NCBI GenBank assembly: GCA_021790055.1
Contig: JAJYIL010000194.1
Coordinates: 1 to 6,298 of the forward strand
Origin: Bacteroidota bacterium
Lineage (GTDB): Bacteria > Bacteroidota > Ignavibacteria > Ignavibacteriales > Ignavibacteriaceae
Direction: 5' to 3'
Length of the DNA: 6,298 nucleotides
The notes beneath the pieces were generated by a model that worked only from the letters and a program-made list of their open reading frames with translations, was not told the DNA's origin and ran no database searches. Positions within the stretch are counted from its first letter, which is position 1, and the number at the start of each line of letters is the position of its first letter. Made by a program: the position numbers and the translations under genes. This document shows, piece by piece, positions 1-6,238 of the stretch.

Positions 1-1220
1 GAAGAATTATGGAAAAAAAAGAAACTTCGGCAAAGTATTTAAATTCACCTGAGTCTCTGATTTATGTTAAAGGAAGAATTCTTTATGGTCTTTCACACGC
101 TAAAGACGAAATCCGCAGGCTCGATAAAGCTATTCTCGTTGAGGGCTACATGGATTTAATTTCGCTCCATCAAAGCGGAATTAAAAATGTAGTCGCTGTT
201 TCCGGGACGGCGCTTACCGAAGAGCAGGTGCAGCTTCTCTCCCGTTATACGAAAAACGTTGTTCTTCTTTTTGATGCCGATACTGCGGGCATAAAAGCCT
301 CGATGAGAAGCATCGAGCTTCTTCTTAAAAAGGATTTGGAGATAAAAATAGCCTCTCTTCCTCAAGGTGGAGACCCGGATTCGTTCGTAAACAATTTCGG
401 CAGGGAGAAGTTTGAAGAAATAATTAAGAAAGCTCAAAATTTTCTGGAATACCAATCTTCAATTTATGAATCGCAAGGCATGTTTGAAGATGCCTCCAAA
501 GCGGCGGAAGCTATCCGTGAGCTTGTAAAGCCTGCAGCCTTAATCGGTGATGAGCTAAAAAGAAGCCTGCTTATAAAAGACATTGCGAAGAAATTCAGTC
601 TAAGAGAAAAGATGATAGAGACGGAGCTTGAGAAAGCCCTGGCATCTGCGGGCAGACAAATAACCGCCGAAGAAAGGACACGGGACCGCGATCTTGCAAA
701 GAAAGAATCAGATACCTCGATTGAGAAGGCAAAAAAAGCTTCTCCGCAAATCTACAACCTTGAGAGAGAGTTAATTAAGCTTCTTTATGAAGGGAATGAA
801 GAAGTCGCCGAATTTATTTCCGTCCAGGTTCCTATTGAAGAATTTGCAATTGAGGCTCACTCTAAGCTTGCCGGAGTTGTGTACGAAGCAGTGAACAATA
901 ACGAAGAGTTAATTGCCGCTTCGCTTATCGAAAAAATTCACGATGAAAGCCTGCAGTCATACATTAGGGAACTCACTTTCGAAAAATATCCTATAAGCAA
1001 AAATTGGGAAGAGATACTTCCCGGCGATTCCCAGAATATTATAATCCAAAAAATTGCAAGAGATACTGTAAAGAGATTTAAGATTACAAAGATCGATTTG
1101 AAGATAAAAAACAACCAAAGGCTAATGGCGGCTGATAATACCGAAGAGGAAAATTTCAACATTCTTAAATCAAGCATGGAGCTTGAAAAAGAAAAGCTCG
1201 CAATCGTTCAGAGCTTTTAA
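1..1220 (+). CDS. dnaG: DNA primase DnaG, 3' part (5' end outside window)
   Basis: DnaG synthesises the RNA primers that start Okazaki fragments and works with the replicative helicase DnaB. The reading frame is open to the window edge: the codons before the ATG at 9 read Arg-Ile, giving the typical DnaG string RIM...AKYLNSPES, so that ATG is internal and the true start lies upstream. Numbering from that Met, the Toprim catalytic domain is clear: VEGYMD (about 44-49, metal-binding Glu45), the VAVSGTALT stretch, LFDADTAG (about 87-94, Asp89 and Asp91) and GGDPDSF (about 120-126). Residues after about 150 are helical, charged and poorly conserved, as expected for the linker and C-terminal helicase-binding domain. 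The N-terminal zinc finger and the first part of the polymerase core are missing only because of the window boundary. The gene ends with TAA at 1218-1220. Identification is secure; the boundary of the C-terminal domain is inferred. Confidence 0.96.
   Translation, partial: RIMEKKETSAKYLNSPESLIYVKGRILYGLSHAKDEIRRLDKAILVEGYMDLISLHQSGIKNVVAVSGTALTEEQVQLLSRYTKNVVLLFDADTAGIKASMRSIELLLKKDLEIKIASLPQGGDPDSFVNNFGREKFEEIIKKAQNFLEYQSSIYESQGMFEDASKAAEAIRELVKPAALIGDELKRSLLIKDIAKKFSLREKMIETELEKALASAGRQITAEERTRDRDLAKKESDTSIEKAKKASPQIYNLERELIKLLYEGNEEVAEFISVQVPIEEFAIEAHSKLAGVVYEAVNNNEELIAASLIEKIHDESLQSYIRELTFEKYPISKNWEEILPGDSQNIIIQKIARDTVKRFKITKIDLKIKNNQRLMAADNTEEENFNILKSSMELEKEKLAIVQSF
1192..1218 (+). terminator. 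Possible weak terminator hairpin over the dnaG stop
   Basis: A perfect 8-bp inverted repeat, AAAAGCTC (1192-1199) and GAGCTTTT (1211-1218), is separated by an 11-nt loop and preceded by an A-rich run. The 3' arm ends in TTTT and runs into the stop codon. The GCTC/GAGC core with flanking A:U pairs resembles a small intrinsic terminator, possibly bidirectional, but the stem has only four G:C or C:G pairs and the U-tract is short. No better terminator is visible in the following 200 bases. The role is inferred from sequence symmetry only. Confidence 0.35.
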
Positions 1221-1421
1221 TAATCATTGTGGCGGCAAACTATTCGCATCCGGAAATTTCATTATATACGTACTTATACTGATTCGCTTCAATAAAAAAT
1301 TTAATATCTTATAGCTAAAATTTGGTAAATATTTTCTAGGATAACATCCGGTTACCGAAAATTAGTTTCTATTTTCATCGTGTAAGGCTTGATGTGAACG
1401 TTTTTGTGTTAAGAGAAGGGA

Positions 1422-2399
1422 ATGTATAAGCATTTTCAAAATTTGATAAATACAAAGGGGGAAGTATCCGATAAGAGACAAATCAATTTTATTGCTGAGT
1501 ACGCTTTTAAAATAGCTGTAGGCTATTTGAAGCTTTCTTATGTACGTGTGCAAAGGTTAATAGGCGGCTATGATATGTCTTACGAAGACATTGCTATCGA
1601 TTCGATTGCACCGTTGTTTGTTAAAAACAAAGACGACATGCATTACGTGCTTGTGGGATCATACATTAATTGGAAGCCGAAAATTAGGGACAACGATGAT
1701 GCATTGTTTTTTTTGAATAAAGTTGTTGCGGCAAGAGTGGAACAGCATATTACATTGCTTTTTAGGGAAGCCGATCCGGTATTCGGTAAAATTCTGGATT
1801 CTGTTAACTATCTGATCGAAAAGAAAAAATTCAAGAAAGTTGACTACCTTGGTCATCTTTACATAGTTGAAAAGAACTGCGCCGGAATAGACGGTGTTGC
1901 TATAGATCCGATTGATTTTGAATGTCTCCCGTTAAGTCTTTTTTATAATAATAAGCAGACAGCGATAAAGAACATTCTTAAGTATATTAGGACACACAGC
2001 GACTATTTCCCCGCAATTCCTTTGAACTCTTTTGTAGGAAAGCTAAAACACCTTTCATTCTTAGACGAGAACAACGGTAATGAAAAAGATTACTTCTTTA
2101 ACCGGATAGAAATTGAAGAATGTGTAGACAGAGCGCTTGAAGCAACCTTAAAAAAATTACGAAGGACATACCTTGCATCTAAAAAAATTTCAAGCCGCGA
2201 ATGCAAATTATTTGAAAAGGTTCTGAATGATATTGCATACGATCTAAAGTGCAGCGGGATGCAGAGGAGAATTTATTTCTATTTTGTTAACCAACTTCCC
2301 TTTCTCACGAATAAAGAATTTAAAACAAAATATAAGAATATTATCGAGTATCTTTATAAGCAGATGAGGAAGTCTATAGCGGCAGGGCTAAAAAATTAA
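1422..2399 (+). CDS. Hypothetical protein, possibly sigma-70 region 2-like at its N-terminus
   Basis: I do not recognise this 325-aa protein. It is soluble-looking, with no signal peptide or membrane segment, rich in Lys, Ile, Tyr and Phe, and predicted largely helical. Residues about 25-66 form a helix followed by DMSYEDIAIDSIAPLF, which resembles the acidic region 2.1-2.2 of sigma-70-family factors (D-x-x-D-L-x-x-E/D-x-F). Residues about 93-116 (ALFFLNKVVAARVEQHITLL) could correspond to the region 2.4-like helix. The C-terminal half (about 230-325) is basic and helical, but I see no clear region 4 helix-turn-helix. The four cysteines (153, 168, 234, 261 and also 277 as a fifth) are scattered and do not form a metal motif. 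The ATG at 1422 is preceded by the purine run AAGAGAAGGG, which lies very close to it; the next in-frame Met is residue 52, inside the conserved-looking segment, so 1422 is preferred. The gene stands alone between 201-bp and 103-bp gaps and looks monocistronic. The sigma-like reading is speculative. Confidence 0.85.
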   Translation: MYKHFQNLINTKGEVSDKRQINFIAEYAFKIAVGYLKLSYVRVQRLIGGYDMSYEDIAIDSIAPLFVKNKDDMHYVLVGSYINWKPKIRDNDDALFFLNKVVAARVEQHITLLFREADPVFGKILDSVNYLIEKKKFKKVDYLGHLYIVEKNCAGIDGVAIDPIDFECLPLSLFYNNKQTAIKNILKYIRTHSDYFPAIPLNSFVGKLKHLSFLDENNGNEKDYFFNRIEIEECVDRALEATLKKLRRTYLASKKISSRECKLFEKVLNDIAYDLKCSGMQRRIYFYFVNQLPFLTNKEFKTKYKNIIEYLYKQMRKSIAAGLKN

Positions 2400-2471
2400 A
2401 AAGCTTTCTTATTTAGCCGGTTTATCTTCTAAATTGAACTAATCTTTTAATTCTTCCGCTCATTATTTATT

Positions 2472-2502
2472 TTGCAGACTGATTTCCCTATTAAGTTAGA
2501 AT
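2472..2502 (+). promoter_or_regulatory. Candidate promoter for the ferredoxin-to-BMC operon
   Basis: TTGCAG (2472-2477) and TAGAAT (2497-2502) resemble -35 and -10 hexamers, but the 19-bp spacer is longer than ideal. The 103-bp gap after the hypothetical gene is the only sizeable non-coding stretch upstream of five tightly packed genes, so a promoter is expected here. If this one is used, transcription would start just inside the first possible ferredoxin ATG (2503), favouring translation from the ATG at 2533. The promoter consensus of the host is unknown to me, so this is a weak call. Confidence 0.2.
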
Positions 2503-2721
2503 ATGCACAGACAGGCAAAGACCGGTATACTGATGATAGAAATACTCCCAAGCAAATGCGACTTTTGCGGATGCTGCGTCGGCGTTTGTCCCGAGGACGC
2601 AATCGAGCTGAAAGAAGCGGAGATAAATATAATTGACGCGCGATGCACCAACTGTTCCAAGTGCGTTTGGAGCTGCCCGGTTGAAGTCATCAAGTTTAAT
2701 AAAAACGGTGTGGCGGCATGA
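2503..2721 (+). CDS. 2[4Fe-4S] ferredoxin (4Fe-4S dicluster protein)
   Basis: This 72-aa cytoplasmic electron carrier has two complete [4Fe-4S] motifs: Cys19-x2-Cys22-x2-Cys25-x3-Cys29-Pro and Cys48-x2-Cys51-x2-Cys54-x3-Cys58-Pro, separated by 18 residues as in bacterial dicluster ferredoxins. Cys24 is an extra, non-motif cysteine. Two starts are possible. ATG 2503 gives a ten-residue extension, while ATG 2533 gives MIEILPSKCDFCG, which looks like the usual beginning of this type of ferredoxin. Neither has a strong ribosome-binding site; the longer form is listed and the shorter is at least as likely. Its TGA overlaps the ATG of the next gene by four bases (ATGA), suggesting translational coupling. 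In the archaeon Methanosarcina acetivorans a ferredoxin encoded beside geranylgeranyl reductase supports that enzyme, so the likely partner here is the adjacent flavoprotein. A role supplying the downstream PduS-like protein is also conceivable. Confidence 0.93.
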   Translation: MHRQAKTGILMIEILPSKCDFCGCCVGVCPEDAIELKEAEINIIDARCTNCSKCVWSCPVEVIKFNKNGVAA

Positions 2722-3884
2722 AGAATGATTACGACATAATTGTAGTCGGTGCAGGACCTGCCGGCTCGATGGCAGCGCGCTTTGCTGCCGAGCATGGCGT
2801 ATCGGTATTAATGCTGGAAAAAGATAGAGACGTCGGCTATCCCGTTCGCTGCGGCGAGGCAATAAGCAAAACAGGGGTTGAAGAATTCATTACACCGGAT
2901 AATAAATGGATCACTGCAACGATAATTAAGTTCTCCTTAAATTCGCCGGACGGAACGGAAGCAGTTATTGAGTTTGAAGATGCAGGCTATGTTCTTGAAA
3001 GAAGAATCTTCGATTACGAGCTTGCTAAAACCGCCGCTAGCGCCGGAGCAGAAATTTTAACGAGAACTTACGTTGACGGATTACTGATCGAGGAAGGCAA
3101 AGTATGTGGAGTTAAGTATGAGTTCCGCGGAGAACAAAAGGAATTGAGAGCCAAAATTGTAATCGGCGCTGACGGCGTTGAATCGAGAGTCGGAAGATGG
3201 GCAGGCTTAAAGACTTTTACGGATTTCAGAGATATGGAATGCTGCGCGCAAGTAACAGCTTCAAATATTAATGTTGACGATAGCACTCTTTATTTCTACT
3301 TTGGAGAAAATTATGCGCCCGGCGGATACTTCTGGGTCTTTCCAAAAGGGAAAAATATTGCGAACATAGGATTAGGAGTCAGCGGTATGGTGGGGAAAAA
3401 AAGATCGGCACTTTCCTTTCTTAACAACTTTATGAACAATAATTATCCTCAGGCTCCGGTGCTTACTTCAATCGCAGGCGGAGTGCCGAGCACAATTACC
3501 TTGGAAAAGATATCCGCTCCGGGTATTATGCTTGCCGGAGACGCGGCACGGCAGGTAAACCCTTTGAGCGGCGGCGGTATTGCAAGCGGAATGATAGGCG
3601 GAAGCATTGCGGGAAGAATTGCCGGCGAAGCTGTAAAGATGAACAAGCTTGGGCATATTCTTACCTATGATAGAGAATGGCATAACAGGCTTGGCAAGCG
3701 CCACGAAATTTTCGAAAGACTTAAAAACGGTATCTACAATTTTGACGATAATAAGTTTAACAAGATTGCTCATTCATTCAACAAGGTTCCAAAAGATAAA
3801 AGAACGCTCGGCAGGCTGTTTACAACGGCTTTAATAAATCAGCCGGCGCTTCTTGTAGATATTGCAAAAGTTTTTGTTATTTAA
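2718..3884 (+). CDS. Geranylgeranyl reductase family FAD-dependent oxidoreductase
   Basis: This 388-aa flavoprotein belongs to the geranylgeranyl reductase (GGR) family, which saturates double bonds in isoprenoid chains such as those of archaeal lipids, chlorophyll phytyl tails or menaquinone side chains. Visible motifs are the FAD-binding Rossmann GAGPAG (11-16) with Glu34 ending the second strand, YPVRCGEAIS (41-50) with the conserved family Cys45, IGADGVESRVGR (149-160), the substrate-side GGYFWVFPKG (202-211, matching the family's YxWxFP signature), and AGDAARQVNPLSGGG (273-287), the second FAD motif. Length is normal for the family and no membrane segment is evident. It overlaps the ferredoxin gene by four bases, and the paired arrangement suggests ferredoxin as electron donor. 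The substrate cannot be read from sequence; in a bacterium, reduction of the quinone side chain or another polyprenyl lipid is the simplest guess. It lacks the features of HemG/HemY protoporphyrinogen oxidases despite lying next to hemH. Family is secure, substrate unknown. Confidence 0.93.
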   Translation: MKNDYDIIVVGAGPAGSMAARFAAEHGVSVLMLEKDRDVGYPVRCGEAISKTGVEEFITPDNKWITATIIKFSLNSPDGTEAVIEFEDAGYVLERRIFDYELAKTAASAGAEILTRTYVDGLLIEEGKVCGVKYEFRGEQKELRAKIVIGADGVESRVGRWAGLKTFTDFRDMECCAQVTASNINVDDSTLYFYFGENYAPGGYFWVFPKGKNIANIGLGVSGMVGKKRSALSFLNNFMNNNYPQAPVLTSIAGGVPSTITLEKISAPGIMLAGDAARQVNPLSGGGIASGMIGGSIAGRIAGEAVKMNKLGHILTYDREWHNRLGKRHEIFERLKNGIYNFDDNKFNKIAHSFNKVPKDKRTLGRLFTTALINQPALLVDIAKVFVI

Positions 3885-3896
3885 TTTGCGTAAGTC

Positions 3897-4919
3897 ATGA
3901 ATTCAAAAACCGGAGTATTGATTGTAAATTTAGGAACGCCGGACAGCCCTTCGGTTCCGGATGTAAGGAAATATCTTTTTGAGTTTCTTAACGATACCCG
4001 CGTTATCGACTTACCGTGGCTGTTAAGAAAATTCCTGATCAACATAATAATCGTACCGTTCCGCGCTCCAAAGTCCGCAAAGTTTTATCAGCAGCTCTGG
4101 ACTGATAAGGGCTCACCGCTTTTAATTTACGGAGAAAGCGTGAAGGAGAAGTTGCAGGCAGCATTAGGAAATTCCTTCGAGGTTGAGTTTGCCATGCGGT
4201 ATCAAAATCCAAGTATGAATGACGTACTAGAGAAAATGCGGAAGAAGCAGCATCAAAAATTATTTATTGTTCCGCTCTTTCCGCAGTATGCTTCGGCTAC
4301 AACCGGCTCGGTAATTGAAAAGGCGATGAATATAATATCGAAATGGTGGGTAATACCTGAGGTTAAATTCGTCGGGCAATTTTTTGACGATGATAATTTT
4401 ATAAACGCTTTCGTCGAGCGTGCAAAACAATTCAAAATAAAGGATTTTGATCATGTGCTTTTCAGCTATCATGGACTGCCTGTCCGTCAGGTAGATAAAG
4501 TTCACCTTGACGGGAAGCCTTGCAGCGCTCATAACTGCGAGAATGAAATAAACGAAGATAACAAGTTTTGCTACAAAGCAGCCTGTTACGCAACAACGCG
4601 TCTGCTGGCGGCGAAATTAAATCTTCAAAAGGATGATTACACCGTTTGCTTTCAATCGCGGCTTGATAAGGATTGGCTTGAACCGTTTACCGATAAAATA
4701 ATAATTCAGAAAGCTAAAGAAGGCGCTAAGAAGCTGCTTGTTTTCAGTCCGGCATTTGTTGCAGACTGCCTTGAAACCAATGTGGAGATCGGAATTGAAT
4801 ATCAAAAATTATTTGTCGAGCACGGGGGCGAAAAAGTTCATCTTGTAAAGAGTTTGAACGATCATCCAATGTGGATTGAGACTTTAAAGAAATTAATACT
4901 TAAACAGGCGGAAAGTTGA
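3897..4919 (+). CDS. hemH: Ferrochelatase (protoporphyrin IX iron chelatase)
   Basis: HemH inserts ferrous iron into protoporphyrin IX, the final step of the protoporphyrin-dependent haem pathway. The 340-aa protein begins with the typical VLIVNLGTPDSP (7-18) and continues with SPLLIYGE (73-80), MRYQNPSM (100-107), VPLFPQYASATTGS (125-138), the active-site SYHGLP (190-195, His192) and FSPAFVADCLETNVEI (283-298, Glu293), so both key catalytic residues are present. Between the two active-site segments lie four cysteines within 22 residues: Cys209, Cys214, Cys225 and Cys230. This matches the described class of bacterial ferrochelatases, exemplified by Myxococcus xanthus, that hold a [2Fe-2S] cluster through four internal cysteines rather than a C-terminal motif. 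No C-terminal membrane anchor is seen. It starts 12 bases after the GGR-family gene and its TGA overlaps the TTG start of the PduS-like gene by four bases. No other haem gene is in the window. The enzyme call is secure; cluster binding is inferred from cysteine spacing. Confidence 0.97.
   Translation: MNSKTGVLIVNLGTPDSPSVPDVRKYLFEFLNDTRVIDLPWLLRKFLINIIIVPFRAPKSAKFYQQLWTDKGSPLLIYGESVKEKLQAALGNSFEVEFAMRYQNPSMNDVLEKMRKKQHQKLFIVPLFPQYASATTGSVIEKAMNIISKWWVIPEVKFVGQFFDDDNFINAFVERAKQFKIKDFDHVLFSYHGLPVRQVDKVHLDGKPCSAHNCENEINEDNKFCYKAACYATTRLLAAKLNLQKDDYTVCFQSRLDKDWLEPFTDKIIIQKAKEGAKKLLVFSPAFVADCLETNVEIGIEYQKLFVEHGGEKVHLVKSLNDHPMWIETLKKLILKQAES
4906..4911 (+). promoter_or_regulatory. Ribosome binding site for the TTG-started PduS-like gene
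   Basis: AGGCGG (4906-4911) lies four bases upstream of the TTG at 4916 and inside the end of hemH. It supports the TTG start: the first in-frame Met codon is at residue 50, well past the conserved glycine-rich N-terminal motif, so no ATG start can give an intact protein. Confidence 0.5.
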
Positions 4920-6226
4920 TAGCAGATAAAATATTCGAAGCCGGCGTAGTTGGCGCGGGCGGGGCTGGTTTTCCTACACACATAAAAGCTTCTTCTAAAA
5001 CGGAGTTTGTAATTGCAAACGGTGCAGAGTGCGAGCCGCTTATTCATAAAGATTATGAATTGATGATAAACTTCCCTGAAAATATTTTAAAAGGGATGAA
5101 ATTAGTACTTCAATCTACTAATGCCCGAAAAGGATACTTTGGAGTAAAATCAAAAAACGTCAAAGCTGTTGAAGCAATCCAATCAATCATAAAGGACTGT
5201 AAAATTGAAATGACGGAGCTTGGAGACTTTTATCCTTCAGGCGATGAATATGAGCTTGTCTATTCTGCAACAAAAAGGTTAATTCCTCCTACCGGTATTC
5301 CGCTTGACGTCGGATGTGTAGTAAATAACGTGGAAACTTTTTACAACATTGCCAATGCGGAATCAGGAATTCCGGTTACTGAAAAATTTCTTTGTATAAC
5401 CGGTGCAGTAAAAAAGCCGTCATCATTTTTTACCCCGATAGGAATTTCGTTCCGTGAATTGATTGGGCATGCCGGCGGAGCTTCAGTGAAAGACTTTGGG
5501 ATTTTTACCGGCGGCATAATGATGGGAAACCTTACATTCAATCTTGATGAAGTCGTAACAAAAACAACAACCGGGTTAATCGTTCTGCCTAAAGATCATT
5601 ACCTTGTTAAAAGGAAAAATCAACCGCCGCAAAACTGGTATAGGATAGGAAAGTCTGCTTGCGACCAATGTAGCTACTGCACGGAGTTTTGTCCTCGTTA
5701 CTTACTTGGTTATGAAGTTCAGCCGCATAAAGTAATGCGTTCACTCGGCTTCACAAAAACCGGTGCCGCTGTGTGGAACCAGATGGCTGAGCTTTGCTGC
5801 TCTTGCGGGCTTTGTACCTTATACGCCTGCCCGGAAGATCTTTACCCAAAGGAGGCTTGCGATAAGGCAAAGGAAGAAATGCGAAACGAAGGAGTCAAGT
5901 TTATCCAGTCAAAACCAGTGAAAGTTCATCCAATGAAAGAAGGCAGAAGAGTTCCTCTTAAACAATTAATTAAAAGACTAAACTTGCAGGATTACGATGT
6001 GCCGGCGCCGTATAATCATGTAAAGCCTGAGGCAGGCGAAGTAAAAATTCTTTTAAAGCAGCACGCAGGTGAAGCAGCAGTGCCGGTTGTAAAAATCGGC
6101 GACCGTGTTTTAATAGGATCAATCATTGCGTCGGCTCTTAAAGATAAGCTTAGCGCCAATGTTCATGCATCAATTGATGGAACAGTAACACAGGTTACCG
6201 GTGAATACATTCAAATTAAATCTTAG
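4916..6226 (+). CDS. pduS: PduS-like SLBB/4Fe-4S electron-transfer flavoprotein (RnfC-related)
   Basis: PduS is the flavin and Fe-S protein of the propanediol-utilisation microcompartment that reduces cobalamin. It is related to RnfC and to the NADH-binding Nqo1/NuoF proteins. The 436-aa protein opens directly with the flavin/nucleotide-binding glycine loop VVGAGGAGFP (11-20), then NGAECEP (35-41), YPSGDE (106-111), VVNNVET (135-141), an SLBB-like region (about 155-205, ending GGIMMG), and two [4Fe-4S] motifs: Cys249-x2-Cys252-x2-Cys255-x3-Cys259-Pro and Cys294-x2-Cys297-x2-Cys300-x4-Cys305-Pro. It closes with a barrel-sandwich domain (about 376-436, with KQHAGEAAVP and NVHASIDGTV). RnfC carries its sandwich domain at the N-terminus, so this order argues for PduS rather than an Rnf complex subunit. 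The start is TTG, overlapping the hemH stop (TTGA). The next gene, 12 bases on, is a BMC shell protein resembling PduT, the known PduS partner. In compartments without B12 enzymes PduS homologues may instead recycle NADH or pass electrons to other acceptors, so cobalamin reduction is not assured. Confidence 0.9.
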   Translation: MIADKIFEAGVVGAGGAGFPTHIKASSKTEFVIANGAECEPLIHKDYELMINFPENILKGMKLVLQSTNARKGYFGVKSKNVKAVEAIQSIIKDCKIEMTELGDFYPSGDEYELVYSATKRLIPPTGIPLDVGCVVNNVETFYNIANAESGIPVTEKFLCITGAVKKPSSFFTPIGISFRELIGHAGGASVKDFGIFTGGIMMGNLTFNLDEVVTKTTTGLIVLPKDHYLVKRKNQPPQNWYRIGKSACDQCSYCTEFCPRYLLGYEVQPHKVMRSLGFTKTGAAVWNQMAELCCSCGLCTLYACPEDLYPKEACDKAKEEMRNEGVKFIQSKPVKVHPMKEGRRVPLKQLIKRLNLQDYDVPAPYNHVKPEAGEVKILLKQHAGEAAVPVVKIGDRVLIGSIIASALKDKLSANVHASIDGTVTQVTGEYIQIKS

Positions 6227-6230
6227 GAAA
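6225..6230 (+). promoter_or_regulatory. Ribosome binding site for the BMC shell gene
   Basis: AGGAAA overlaps the TAG stop of the PduS-like gene and lies eight bases before the ATG at 6239. This is good Shine-Dalgarno spacing and favours 6239 over the alternative in-frame ATG at 6245 (14 bases away). Confidence 0.45.
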
Positions 6231-6238
6231 TTGCAATT

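Noticed and set aside
9..11. ATG at 9 as the primase start
   Set aside because: The frame stays open upstream, the preceding codons fit DnaG (Arg-Ile-Met), and the zinc-finger and N-terminal polymerase regions must lie before it.
1349..1376. Short symmetries CGGTTACCG and GAAAAT/ATTTTC in the gap after dnaG
   Set aside because: Arms are only 4 and 6 bp, the second purely A/T-rich apart from one pair, with no U-tract or known operator pattern.
1221..1421. Possible RNA gene or riboswitch in the 201-bp gap
   Set aside because: Sequence is AT-rich without stable stems, tRNA-like structure or a recognisable conserved RNA motif; no small gene with a convincing start was found.
2491..2862. Overlapping reverse-strand open frames across the ferredoxin/GGR start
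   Set aside because: They lie antisense to well-identified genes, have no recognisable domains and show composition expected of shadows of the + strand genes.
3468..3773. Reverse-strand open frame inside the GGR-family gene
   Set aside because: Antisense to the conserved AGDAA and downstream region of a secure gene; no domain or start signal of its own.
2718..3884. Protoporphyrinogen oxidase suggested by adjacency to hemH
   Set aside because: The motifs (YPVRCGEAIS, YFWVFP, AGDAARQVNPLSGGG) are those of the geranylgeranyl reductase family, not HemG or HemY.
4252..4814. Direct 14-base repeat ATCAAAAATTATTT at 4252 and 4801 within hemH
   Set aside because: Both copies encode similar QKLF peptides with AT-rich codons; most likely chance, with no mobile-element features.
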